A stretch of 61,460 nucleotides of DNA from NCBI RefSeq assembly GCF_007096885.1, contig NZ_VJNO01000041.1, positions 1 to 61,460 of the forward strand, read 5' to 3'. The first letter of the stretch is position 1; the number at the start of each line of letters is the position of its first letter. Below, piece by piece: positions 33,980-41,910 of this stretch. The notes under the pieces were generated by a model, which worked only from the letters and a program-made list of their open reading frames with translations, searched no databases and was not told the DNA's origin. Both the position numbers and the translations under genes were made by a program. Source of the stretch: Streptomyces sp. 130. Its GTDB lineage: Bacteria; Actinomycetota; Actinomycetes; Streptomycetales; Streptomycetaceae.

Positions 33980-35074
33980 TCAGCCGAGGCGCTTGACCGC
34001 CGCCGCCACGCGCTCGTCGGTGGCCGTGAACGCCACGCGGACGAAGCGGTCGCCGGCCGGTCCGTAGAAGTCGCCCGGCGCGACGAGGATGCCCAGCTCC
34101 GCCAGGTACGCCACGGTGTCCCAGCAGGGCTCGTCGCGGGTGGCCCAGAGGTACAGGCTCGCCTCGCTGTGCTCGATGCGGAAGCCGTGGGCCTCCAGGG
34201 CGGTGCGCAGGGCGGTGCGCCGGTCCGCGTACCGGGCGCGCTGCTCGGCCACGTGCGTGTCGTCGCCGAGCGCGGCGACGGTCGCGGCCTGGACGGGCGC
34301 GGGCGTCATCATGCCGCCGTGCTTGCGGATCTGCAGCAGCTCGCCGAGCACGGCCGCGTCGCCCGCGATGAACGCGGCGCGGTAGCCCGCGAGGTTGGAC
34401 CTCTTCGACAGCGAGTGGACGGCGACGATGCCCTCGTACGTACCGCCGCAAACGTCGGGGTGCAGCACGGAGACCGGCTCCGCTTCCCAGCCCAGCTCCA
34501 GGTAGCACTCGTCGCTGAAGACCAGCACGCCGTGCTCGCGGGCCCAGGCGACGATGCGGACCAGCTCGTCCTTGGCGAGAACACGGCCGGTCGGGTTGGA
34601 CGGCGAGTTGAGCCAGAGGAGCTTCAGGCCGGCCGGGTCGAGCTCGGCCGGGTCGTCGTAGACCACCGGCTCGGCGCCGCAGAGCCGGGCGCCGACCTCG
34701 TACGTCGGGTAGGCGAGGCGCGGGTAGGCGACCTTGTCGCCCGGGCCCAGGCCCAGCTGGGTCGGCAGCCAGGCCACCAGCTCCTTGGAACCGACGACGG
34801 GCAGCACGTTCTCGTGGGCGACCGAGACCGCGCCGAGCCGCCGCTCCACCCAGCCGGTGAGCGCGTCGCGCAGCGCGGCGGTCCCCCACACCGTCGGATA
34901 GCCGGGGCTGTCCGCCGCCGCGACGAGCGCCTCCCGGATCAGCTCGGGCACCGGGTCGACGGGGGTGCCGACGGACAGGTCCACGATCCCGTCCGGGTGG
35001 GCCTCGGCCGTCGACTTGTAGGGCGCCAGCTTGTCCCAGGGGAAGACCGGGAGGCGGGAGGAGACTGCGGACAC
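33980..35074 (-). CDS. dapC: succinyldiaminopimelate transaminase
   Basis: 364 aa, fold-type I PLP enzyme. The PLP lysine is in SLSKRSNLAGYR near residue 223; NSPSNPTGR and FSDECY are the usual cofactor contacts. It makes N-succinyl-LL-diaminopimelate, the substrate of DapE. Such enzymes can also act on prephenate. GTG 35074 follows GAGAG. It lies 118 nt after the ferredoxin gene in the same direction, the fdxC-dapC order of mycobacteria. Confidence 0.93.
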   Translation of the reverse strand: MSAVSSRLPVFPWDKLAPYKSTAEAHPDGIVDLSVGTPVDPVPELIREALVAAADSPGYPTVWGTAALRDALTGWVERRLGAVSVAHENVLPVVGSKELVAWLPTQLGLGPGDKVAYPRLAYPTYEVGARLCGAEPVVYDDPAELDPAGLKLLWLNSPSNPTGRVLAKDELVRIVAWAREHGVLVFSDECYLELGWEAEPVSVLHPDVCGGTYEGIVAVHSLSKRSNLAGYRAAFIAGDAAVLGELLQIRKHGGMMTPAPVQAATVAALGDDTHVAEQRARYADRRTALRTALEAHGFRIEHSEASLYLWATRDEPCWDTVAYLAELGILVAPGDFYGPAGDRFVRVAFTATDERVAAAVKRLG

Positions 35075-35192
35075 GGCTCTCTGCTTTCTCGTACGGAGTT
35101 CACGCGGGCGGCCCGGCGGGCGCGGGAAACACCGCGGCCCCGCACGGCGGCGAGCCGTACGGGACCGGGGAGGCGCACGTGCCGGGGCGCGG

Positions 35193-35513
35193 TTACTGGT
35201 TCTGCGGCGGCAGCGCGGCGATGAACGCGTGGTCGCGCTCGATCAGGCCGAGCTTGGAGGCACCACCCGGCGAACCGAGGTCGTCGAAGAACTCGACGTT
35301 CGCCTTGTAGTAGTCCTTCCACTCGTCCGGGGTGTCGTCCTCGTAGAAGATCGCTTCCACCGGGCAGACCGGCTCGCAGGCTCCACAGTCGACGCACTCG
35401 TCCGGGTGGATGTACAAGGACCGCTGGCCCTCGTAGATGCAGTCGACGGGGCACTCTTCGATGCAGGCCTTGTCCTTGACGTCGACACAAGGCTGCGCGA
35501 TGACGTAGGTCAC
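35193..35513 (-). CDS. fdxA: 7Fe ferredoxin
   Basis: 106 aa. Cys pattern: CVDVKDKACIEECPVDCIY near residues 9-27 holds the 3Fe-4S set plus the last Cys, and CVDCGACEPVCP near residues 40-51 binds a 4Fe-4S cluster. This is the 3Fe-4S/4Fe-4S ferredoxin of actinobacteria, an electron donor to cytochromes P450 and other redox enzymes. GTG 35513 follows GAGGAGGAA. It is divergent from a GNAT gene across a short dyad. Confidence 0.93.
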   Translation of the reverse strand: MTYVIAQPCVDVKDKACIEECPVDCIYEGQRSLYIHPDECVDCGACEPVCPVEAIFYEDDTPDEWKDYYKANVEFFDDLGSPGGASKLGLIERDHAFIAALPPQNQ

Positions 35514-35570
35514 GCTGTCGTTCCTCCTCGGTAGGGCGTTGGCTCTCGCGCGGGAGCGCGGCGTCGTCGA

Positions 35571-35601
35571 TGCCCGCACCTAGTATCTCCGTTCGCGGGC
35601 A
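35571..35601. promoter_or_regulatory. dyad around TAGTAT between ferredoxin and GNAT genes
   Basis: TGCCCGC (35571-35577) faces GCGGGCA (35595-35601) with TAGTAT at 35581-35586 between them. The hexamer is the likely -10 of the GNAT gene, and the flanking dyad may be an operator. Confidence 0.4.
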
Positions 35602-35630
35602 CGATCCGAACAGGAGGGGCGGACAGAGCT

Positions 35631-36629
35631 GTGGAATTCACCATCGGCGGACGGCTGGAGGTCCGAATTGCACCGGCTGACGTGGGCAAACGGGTATCAG
35701 TCCGGCGTTTGACCGGAGACGGCCCGGACGGGACGAAATTCACCGACACGGTCGGCGTTCTCACATCATGGAACGACGGTGTGCTGTGCGTCACACCCAG
35801 GAGCGGCCAGTCGGTGCGCATCGCGGAGTCCCGCCTCGTGGCGGGCAAGGTCGTGCCGTCCGCCCCGGCCCGGCGGCGCGGCCCCGCCGCCTCCTTCGCC
35901 GAACTCGCCCGGGTGACCGCGCGCGCCTGGCAGCCCGTGGAGAGCGAACCGCTGGGCGACTGGCTGCTGCGCGCCTCCGCGGGCTTCACCCGCCGCGCCA
36001 ACTCCGTGCTGCCGCTCGGCGACCCGGGCGTTCCGCTCGGCGTCGCGCTCGGACGCGTCCGTGAGTGGTACGCGGAGCGGGGGCTGCCCGCGTACGTGCA
36101 GACCGCGACGGGTGCCGAGGGCGCGCAGGAGGAGCTGTGCGCGGCGCTGGAGGAGCACGGCTGGCGGCGCGAGGTGACGGCGGAGGTGCGGATCGCGGCG
36201 CTCGCCCCGGTCGGCGATCTGCCCGCCGAGGTGTCCCGGGTCCGGCTCGACCGTACGGCCGGTGCGGCGTGGCTCGCCCGCTACCAGCGCGTCGGGCAGC
36301 CGGGACCGGAGGTGACGGCGGTGCTGCACGGCGGCCCCTCGGTGTGGTTCGCGACCGTGCCCGGCGGGGACGGCGAGGCGCCCGCCGCGATCGGGCGGTG
36401 CGTGGTGGACGGACGGTGGGCCGGCTTCATGGCCGTCGAGGTGGCCCCCGAGCACCGCCGCCGGGGCCTGGCGACCGCGGTGATGACGGCGCTGGCCCGG
36501 CAGGCGATGGACGAGGGCGCGTCCGCCGCCTGGCTCCAGGTGGAGGCGGACAACGGGGGCGCCCGCGCGCTGTACGACGGGATGGGCTTCGCGACGCACC
36601 ACCGCTACCACCACTTCCGGCCGGTGTGA
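35631..36629 (+). CDS. GNAT family N-acetyltransferase
   Basis: 332 aa. The acetyl-CoA loop VAPEHRRRGLA near residue 271 and NGGARALYDGMGF near residue 306 are classic GNAT motifs. The first ~80 residues form a separate small domain, and the whole length suggests a fused pseudo-GNAT half. The acceptor is unknown. GTG 35631 is the only good start. It is followed 15 nt later by the transglutaminase-like gene. Confidence 0.88.
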   Translation: MEFTIGGRLEVRIAPADVGKRVSVRRLTGDGPDGTKFTDTVGVLTSWNDGVLCVTPRSGQSVRIAESRLVAGKVVPSAPARRRGPAASFAELARVTARAWQPVESEPLGDWLLRASAGFTRRANSVLPLGDPGVPLGVALGRVREWYAERGLPAYVQTATGAEGAQEELCAALEEHGWRREVTAEVRIAALAPVGDLPAEVSRVRLDRTAGAAWLARYQRVGQPGPEVTAVLHGGPSVWFATVPGGDGEAPAAIGRCVVDGRWAGFMAVEVAPEHRRRGLATAVMTALARQAMDEGASAAWLQVEADNGGARALYDGMGFATHHRYHHFRPV

Positions 36630-36644
36630 CCGGTGGTTCCCGGG

Positions 36645-37472
36645 ATGAACGACCGCGAGGAGCGGCGCCGGCGGTTCGCGGAGGAGGCCAGGGCCGAGCG
36701 GCCCGACCTGGCGCTGCTGTGCCTGCTGGTGGCGGCGGAGGCGGATCCGGCGCTGGACGCGCACGGCGTCGACGAGGCCCAGATCGAGCTGGACCGGCTC
36801 GCCGGGCTGCTCCCCTACGGGCTGCGCGGGGCCCACGCCTGGGCGTCGGCGCTGGCCGAACTGCTCGGTGAGCGGTGCGGGTTCGAGGGCTCGGCAGCGG
36901 ATTACCAGCGCCTGGAGTCGTCCCTGCTGCACGAGGTGCTGCGGCGGCGGCGCGGGCTGCCGATCCTGCTGTCGGTGGTGTGGATCGAGGTCGCCCGCCG
37001 GGCGGGCGCCCCGGTCTACGGGGTGGCTCTGCCGGGTCATTTCGTGGTCGGCTTCGGCGACCCGGGCGAGCGGGTGCTCGCCGATCCGTTCGCCGGGGGA
37101 CGGCCGCTGACGGACCAGGACGCGGAGCTGCTGGTGACGAGTGCGACCGGGGAGCGGTGGGAGCCGTCGTCGCTGGAGCCGGCGCGGCCGCTGGAGGTCG
37201 TGCTGCGGGTCCTGAACAACATCCGGGCCTGGGCCGCGGCCCGCCCGGAGCACACGGCCGTGGCGCTGTGGGCCGCCGAGCTGTCGCTGCTGCTGCCGTC
37301 GCACCCGGCGAGGCTGCGCTACGAGCACGCCCAGCTGCTGGTGCGCGCGGGCGAGTTCCTGCGCGGTGCGGCCGAGATGGAGGAGTACGCGCGGGTCGTG
37401 GAGGGCGTGGAACCTGCCGTGGCGGAGGCGGTGCGCAACAGTGCGCGGGCGGCGCGGGCGCTCCTGAACTGA
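36645..37472 (+). CDS. transglutaminase-like/SirB1-type protein
   Basis: 275 aa. The N-terminal ~200 residues match the SirB1 transglutaminase-like fold (RRRRGLPILLSVVWIEVARRAGAPVYGVALPGHF, residues about 103-136), with GHFVVG carrying a His that could be catalytic; the usual Cys is not obvious. The C-terminal helices look TPR-like. Function unknown, possibly a scaffold. ATG 36645 is used; a GTG at 36633 is possible. It forms an operon with the GNAT gene. Confidence 0.78.
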   Translation: MNDREERRRRFAEEARAERPDLALLCLLVAAEADPALDAHGVDEAQIELDRLAGLLPYGLRGAHAWASALAELLGERCGFEGSAADYQRLESSLLHEVLRRRRGLPILLSVVWIEVARRAGAPVYGVALPGHFVVGFGDPGERVLADPFAGGRPLTDQDAELLVTSATGERWEPSSLEPARPLEVVLRVLNNIRAWAAARPEHTAVALWAAELSLLLPSHPARLRYEHAQLLVRAGEFLRGAAEMEEYARVVEGVEPAVAEAVRNSARAARALLN

Positions 37473-37702
37473 CGGGGCGGGAGGCGGGGCGCGGCGCCCA
37501 AACCTCGTGCGGCGCGGCATGCCGTCCATCGGGTGATTATCCGTTCTCCGCCACTCGATGGGCCCAGGCCGTAGCCCCAATGCGGCGCTCTCCGATGGCG
37601 CGCTCCCGGGTTCGGACTGACGGTGGATCACGTAGCCGCTGCGTCACCAGGAGCCGACACGCCGTCACTCCTCGCAGGGGCGACGAAAGGAAATGTGTAC
37701 AG

Positions 37703-38329
37703 ATGCGCTCTGCCCGCACGCTGTTCGCTTCGGCCGCCGTCACGGCGGTCCTCACCATCACCGCTCCCTCGGCCTACGCGATGACCGTCGCCGCCGACCA
37801 GCACCAGGGCGGCTCGTCCGCCTCCGACCGCGAGCACGACAACTCCGACGGCGAATGGAAGAAGGACAAGCCGCACGGCGGCATGCACACCGGCGGCGGC
37901 GCGCTGTCGAAGACCGTCACGAAGGAGTGGCAGCCGGGCGACGAGGGCGGCAAGTACAAGGACGAGGAGAAGCCGCACGGCGGCGTCCACACCGGCGGCG
38001 GCGCACTCGCGCAGACCGTCGCCAAGGAGTGGCAGCCCGGTGACGAGGGCGGCAAGTACAGCAAGGACGACGAGGAGAAGCCGCACGGCGGCGTCCACAC
38101 CGGCGGCGGCGCGCTCGCGCAGACCGTCGCCAAGGAGTGGCAGCCGGGCGACGAGGGCGGCAAGTACGAGGACGAGGAGAAGCCGCACGGCGGCATGCAC
38201 ACGGGTGGCGGTGCGATGGCGATGACCGGCAGCGGTCTGGCGGCCGGTTCGCTGCTGCTGCTCGGTGGCGCCGGCGTCGCCGCTTACCGGCTCCGCCGCC
38301 GTCAGGCGTCCGGCGGTGCGATGGCCTGA
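37703..38329 (+). CDS. repeat-containing surface protein, probable sortase substrate
   Basis: 208 aa. A signal peptide (about 1-26) precedes three full and one partial 34-36-residue repeats beginning KPHGGxHTGGG and ending EWQPGDEGGKY. Then comes AMAMTGSG, a hydrophobic stretch (about 178-196) and a basic RLRRR tail. This is a cell-wall sorting signal layout, with AMTG in place of LPxTG or LAxTG. The next gene is a class F sortase, so it is probably its substrate. The His-rich repeats could bind metal. The nucleotide period is 102, 108 and 102 bases. Confidence 0.8.
   Translation: MRSARTLFASAAVTAVLTITAPSAYAMTVAADQHQGGSSASDREHDNSDGEWKKDKPHGGMHTGGGALSKTVTKEWQPGDEGGKYKDEEKPHGGVHTGGGALAQTVAKEWQPGDEGGKYSKDDEEKPHGGVHTGGGALAQTVAKEWQPGDEGGKYEDEEKPHGGMHTGGGAMAMTGSGLAAGSLLLLGGAGVAAYRLRRRQASGGAMA
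37868..38230. repeat. in-frame 102/108-bp tandem repeats
   Basis: Repeat starts (AAGCCGCACGG) at 37868, 37970, 38078 and 38180 within the surface protein gene. High nucleotide identity implies recent duplication or gene conversion. Confidence 0.9.
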
Positions 38330-38352
38330 CCGGCCCGCGGGTCCTCTGTCGT

Positions 38353-38387
38353 CGCGGTCGCCGTCCCTCCGGGGGCCGGCGACCGCG
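38353..38387 (+). terminator. 11-bp hairpin between substrate and sortase genes
   Basis: 38353-38363 pairs perfectly with 38377-38387. It may reduce transcription into the sortase gene, giving far more substrate than enzyme. Confidence 0.6.
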
Positions 38388-38452
38388 GCGCCCGCGTTTT
38401 CCCCGGTCCTCCCCCTCGTACCGCCCCCGTACGGACGAAAGGCACGTGCTCC

Positions 38453-39148
38453 ATGGCCGCCCCGCAGACCACCGAGACCCCCTCTCCCGGGGCCGCGTCC
38501 CGCACCGGCTCGCTCGGCCGGGCCCTGTTCTGGCCCCTCGCGACGGCCGGTCTCGGCATGACCCTGATCTACCACTCCATCGGTTCGCCGGCCGACGACA
38601 AGGCGCCCGCCCCGCCCCCGGCCGCCGCGTCCCCGTCGGCCGGGGCCTCCGCGAAGGCGGCCCCGAGCGAGCAGCTCTCGCTGCCGCGCTCGGTGCCGAC
38701 GCGGCTGCGGATTCCGGCGATCGCGGTGGACGCGCCGTTCACCCCGCTCTCCATCGGCCCTTCGGGGCGGCTCGACGCGCCTCCGCCGAACGACAAGAAC
38801 CTGGTCGGCTGGTTCAAGGACGGTGCGACGCCCGGCGAGCTGGGGACGTCGATCGTGGCGGGCCACGTGGACACCACGACCGGTCCGGCCGTCTTCCTCC
38901 AGCTGCGTTTCCTGAAACCCGGGGCGACCGTCGACATCACCCGCGCCGACGGTTCGGTGGCCACCTTCGCCGTGGACACCGTGGAGACGTTCAGCAAGGC
39001 GGACTTCCCCGACGACAAGGTGTACGCCGACACCCCGGACGCGCAGGTGCGGCTCATCACCTGCGGCGGCGCGTACGACCGGAAGGCCAAGGACTACGAG
39101 GACAACGTCGTGGTCTTCGCGCACCTGGACTCGGTGAAGAAGGGGTGA
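38453..39148 (+). CDS. class F sortase
   Basis: 231 aa. One N-terminal membrane helix (about 21-40), a Pro/Ala-rich linker, then a sortase beta-barrel. Catalytic residues are His138 (AGHVD), Cys204 (LITCGG) and Arg210 (AYDRK). It should cut a sorting signal and attach the protein to the peptidoglycan; class F preferences are poorly known. ATG 38453 has GAAAGG upstream. It follows its probable substrate gene by 123 nt. Confidence 0.9.
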   Translation: MAAPQTTETPSPGAASRTGSLGRALFWPLATAGLGMTLIYHSIGSPADDKAPAPPPAAASPSAGASAKAAPSEQLSLPRSVPTRLRIPAIAVDAPFTPLSIGPSGRLDAPPPNDKNLVGWFKDGATPGELGTSIVAGHVDTTTGPAVFLQLRFLKPGATVDITRADGSVATFAVDTVETFSKADFPDDKVYADTPDAQVRLITCGGAYDRKAKDYEDNVVVFAHLDSVKKG

Positions 39149-39209
39149 GCGGCGGCCTTCCCCCGCGTACGGGCGGGAAAACCGGATGCGGGCGGGTGCG
39201 GGGCGTTGT

Positions 39210-39215
39210 TAGCGT
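39210..39215 (+). promoter_or_regulatory. -10 hexamer TAGCGT for the thr leader
   Basis: It ends 7 nt before GTG 39223, so the leader ORF would be leaderless, like many genes here. Confidence 0.45.
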
Positions 39216-39222
39216 CGGAGCC

Positions 39223-39276
39223 GTGCAGCGTGCCGCCATGAACACGACGACGCCGGAGAGTGTCCCGGCGCGCTGA
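39223..39276 (+). CDS. Thr-rich leader peptide upstream of thrS
   Basis: 17 aa from GTG 39223 (12 aa from ATG 39238): MNTTTPESVPAR with three consecutive ACG threonine codons at 39244-39252 and a TGA at 39274-39276. It lies immediately before a strong hairpin and a threonyl-tRNA synthetase gene. A stretch of the cognate amino acid followed by a terminator-like stem is the mark of ribosome-mediated attenuation. It would sense Thr-tRNA shortage. No protein function of its own is expected. Confidence 0.6.
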   Translation: MQRAAMNTTTPESVPAR

Positions 39277-39289
39277 CCGCTGACCAGCC

Positions 39290-39323
39290 GACAAGCCCCG
39301 GGGCGAGAGCCCCGGGGCTTGTC
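39290..39323 (+). terminator. 15-bp attenuator hairpin before thrS
   Basis: 39290-39304 pairs perfectly with 39309-39323 around a GAGA tetraloop. It lies between the Thr leader peptide and thrS, 27 nt before the ribosome site. There is no U-tract. Confidence 0.7.
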
Positions 39324-39361
39324 CGTGGGGTCGCTCGCCCTTCCCACGCGAGGAGACCCCC

Positions 39362-40594
39362 ATGCACGACCACCGCAGACTCGGCCGCGAGCTGGAGCTG
39401 TTCGACACCGACCCGCTGATCGGCGCGGGGCTCCCCTACTGGCTGCCGGACGGCGCGGAGCTGCGGCACACCCTGGAGGAGTACATCCGGGGCGCCGAGC
39501 GGCGGGCGGGCTACCGCCATGTGTACTCGCCGGTGCTCGGCAAACGGGAGCTGTACGAGCGCTCGGGGCACTGGGCGCACTACAGCGACGACATGTTCCC
39601 GCCGATGGACCTGGGCGAGGGGCAGGAGCTGGTGCTGCGGCCCAGCCTGTGCCCGCACCACGCGGTGATCTACCGCTCCCGGGCGCACAGCTACCGCGAA
39701 CTGCCGCTGCGGATGGCGGAGCTGGGCGGGATGTACCGCTCGGAGCTGTCCGGGGTGCTCGGCGGGCTGACCCGGGTGCGTTCCATCCAGCTGAACGACG
39801 CGCACATCTTCTGCACCGTGGAGCAGGTCGCCGACGAGGCACGCGGCGCGCTGGGCATGATCCTGCGGGCGTACGAGGCACTGGGCGTCCGCGCGGCCCG
39901 CTTCCGGCTGTCGCTGCCGGGGCCGGGCGGCAAGTACGTCGCCGCGCCCGGGCTGTGGCGGCGCTCCACCGCGCTGCTGACCGAGGTGCTGGAGGCGTCG
40001 GGGCTGCCGTACGAGGCGGCGGAGGGCGAGGCCGCGTTCTACGGGCCGAAGATCGACGTCCAGGTCGAGGACGCTGCGGGCCGCGAGTTCACCCTGTCCA
40101 CCGTGCAGGTCGACTTCCACCAGCCGGAGCGCTTCGACCTCCACTACACCGGGGCCGACGGGGCCAAGCACCGCCCCGTCATGGTGCACCGCTCCATCAT
40201 CGGCAGCGTCGAACGGGCCGTGGCCCACCTCATCGAGCAGCACGGCGGCGCCTTCCCGGCCTGGCTCGCCCCGGAACAGCTGGCCGTCCTGCCGGTCTCC
40301 GACGCCGAACTCCCGGACGCGGAGGCGCTGGCCGGGCGGTGCGCGGAGCTGGGGCTGCGCGCGGGGGTCCGCGGCCGTGAGCGCGGCAGCCTGGGCGCCC
40401 GTGTCCGGGAAGCCAGGCTGGTGCCGTACCAGGTGGTGATCGGCGCGGCGGAGGCGGCCGACGGGCTCGTCGCACTCCGCCTGCGCGACGGCCGCCGGCT
40501 CGCCCCCATGCCGGCCGGCGACGCGCTGTCCCGGATCGCGGCGCTGACCGCCGCGCACAGCACCGCGCTGTGGGACGAGGAGGCGGGGGCGTAA
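39362..40594 (+). CDS. thrS: threonyl-tRNA synthetase, compact form lacking TGS and editing domains
   Basis: 410 aa, against ~640 for usual ThrRS. The class II catalytic core is complete: motif 2 region with GLTRVRSIQLNDAHIFCT, motif 3 with HRSIIGSVERAVAHLIE, and the zinc ligands Cys97, His148 and His276 that recognise threonine. A C-terminal anticodon-binding domain (about 305-405) follows. The N-terminal TGS and editing domains are missing, so misacylated Ser-tRNA would not be cleared here. It is probably a second synthetase for stress or inhibitor resistance. ATG 39362 follows GAGGAGA. The leader suggests control by threonine supply. Confidence 0.9.
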   Translation: MHDHRRLGRELELFDTDPLIGAGLPYWLPDGAELRHTLEEYIRGAERRAGYRHVYSPVLGKRELYERSGHWAHYSDDMFPPMDLGEGQELVLRPSLCPHHAVIYRSRAHSYRELPLRMAELGGMYRSELSGVLGGLTRVRSIQLNDAHIFCTVEQVADEARGALGMILRAYEALGVRAARFRLSLPGPGGKYVAAPGLWRRSTALLTEVLEASGLPYEAAEGEAAFYGPKIDVQVEDAAGREFTLSTVQVDFHQPERFDLHYTGADGAKHRPVMVHRSIIGSVERAVAHLIEQHGGAFPAWLAPEQLAVLPVSDAELPDAEALAGRCAELGLRAGVRGRERGSLGARVREARLVPYQVVIGAAEAADGLVALRLRDGRRLAPMPAGDALSRIAALTAAHSTALWDEEAGA

Positions 40595-40606
40595 CGGCTT
40601 CGGCGC

Positions 40607-41827
40607 TCACGGCGCGGCCGGTGCCGCCTCCGTGCCGGCCGCGTCGCTCGCGCGGCCGGGGCCCAGCGCCCCGGCCAGCAGCGCCGCCACGGCCACCAGC
40701 GCCAGGACCACGGTCATCGTGAGCCGCAGGCCGATGTGGTCGGCGAGGAAGCCGAGGGCGGGCGGGCCGACCAGGAAGGCGCCGTAGCCCGCCGTGGAGA
40801 CCGCGGCCACCCGGGCGGCGGCGTCCGTGGGGTGGTCGCCCGCGGCGGAGACCGTGACCGGGAAGCCGAGCGAGGCGCCGAGCCCCCACAGCACCGTGGC
40901 GGCGCCCGCCATCACGGGGCTCGGGGCGACGATCACCACCGCCAGGCCCAGTGCGGCGGTCAGGCCGCTGACCCGGACCACCAGCGCCCGGCCGAACCGC
41001 TCCAGGAAGGGGCCGCCGGCCATCCGGCCCAGGGTCATCGAGGCGGCGAAGACCAGGAAGGTCAGCGAACCCGCCGTGGGGCTCACGTCGTAGCCGTCGA
41101 CCATGAGCAGCGGCAGCCAGTCGTTGGCCGCGCCCTCCGCGAAGGCCATCGCCAGCACGATGACGCCGATCAGGACGAGCCGCCGGTCGCGCCAGACGTG
41201 CATCTGGCCGAGGAAGCCGGCGCCCCGCTCGGGCCCGGCGGCCGGTGCGTCCTCCTTCCCCGTGCCGTGCGGGAGGGCCAGGACCGCCCGGGTGCCGGCC
41301 GCGGCTATCAGGAGCGCGACGAGTGTCAGGTGCCAGCCGACGGGGAACGCGGCGGCCGTCAGCACCATGCCGAGGAGCGCCCCGACGACGGTTCCCAGGC
41401 TGAAACATCCGTGCAGCACGGGCAGGACGGGCCGGCCGATGACGGTCTCGACGGCGGCGCCCTCGATGTTGAACGCCACCTCGCTCATCCCCATGCCGCC
41501 GCCGAACAGGGCCAGGCCCGCGAAGACCACGGCGGCGAGCGACAGGGCGGTGCCGGCCGCGACGACGAGCAGCCCGGCGACGATCAGGGTGACGCCGGCC
41601 AGGATCGTCCCCCGGCCCCCTCGGCGCCGCACCATCGGACCGGACGTCATGACACCGGCCATCGAACCGGTGGAGAGCCCGAACAGCACCAGGCCCATCG
41701 CACCGGTGGACACGTCGAGCCCGTCGCGGACGGCCGGGGTGCGCGCGACCCAGGAGGCCATGCCCGTACCCGCGGCGAGCATGAAGAGGAAGAGGGCGGC
41801 ACGCCAGCGGCGTGTGGCGGCATCCAT
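40607..41827 (-). CDS. MFS transporter
   Basis: 406 aa, 12 predicted helices. Motif A-like loop VRRRGGRGTIL after helix 2 supports a proton-coupled exporter. Substrate unknown. ATG 41827 has GAGG 10 nt upstream. It is divergent from the acetyltransferase/TetR pair, with two operator-like repeats between them, so the TetR protein at 42509 probably controls both directions. Confidence 0.88.
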   Translation of the reverse strand: MDAATRRWRAALFLFMLAAGTGMASWVARTPAVRDGLDVSTGAMGLVLFGLSTGSMAGVMTSGPMVRRRGGRGTILAGVTLIVAGLLVVAAGTALSLAAVVFAGLALFGGGMGMSEVAFNIEGAAVETVIGRPVLPVLHGCFSLGTVVGALLGMVLTAAAFPVGWHLTLVALLIAAAGTRAVLALPHGTGKEDAPAAGPERGAGFLGQMHVWRDRRLVLIGVIVLAMAFAEGAANDWLPLLMVDGYDVSPTAGSLTFLVFAASMTLGRMAGGPFLERFGRALVVRVSGLTAALGLAVVIVAPSPVMAGAATVLWGLGASLGFPVTVSAAGDHPTDAAARVAAVSTAGYGAFLVGPPALGFLADHIGLRLTMTVVLALVAVAALLAGALGPGRASDAAGTEAAPAAP

Positions 41828-41870
41828 ACAGCAGGGCCTCGTCAGACGGTCGGAAAAACGGCGGACGCAC

Positions 41871-41908
41871 GAGCGTACGTTCGTACGCCTTGGAGTGTAC
41901 GCTCGTAC
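41871..41908. promoter_or_regulatory. two 16-bp operator-like repeats
   Basis: GAGCGTACGTTCGTAC (41871-41886) and GAGTGTACGCTCGTAC (41893-41908) are direct repeats with 2 mismatches, 22 bp apart (two helical turns). GAGCGTAC/GTACGCTC also form an inverted pair. TACGCT at 41898-41903 lies 7 nt before the acetyltransferase ATG, so a bound repressor would cover that promoter. Confidence 0.6.
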
Positions 41909-41910
41909 CC

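Noticed and set aside
33385..37545. GATTATCCG shared upstream of two secreted-protein genes (33390 and 37533)
   Set aside because: One shared 9-mer in two intergenic regions is not far above chance, and spacing to the genes differs.
39149..39361. T-box element before thrS
   Set aside because: No T-box sequence or specifier-loop layout was found; the Thr leader ORF with hairpin explains the region better.
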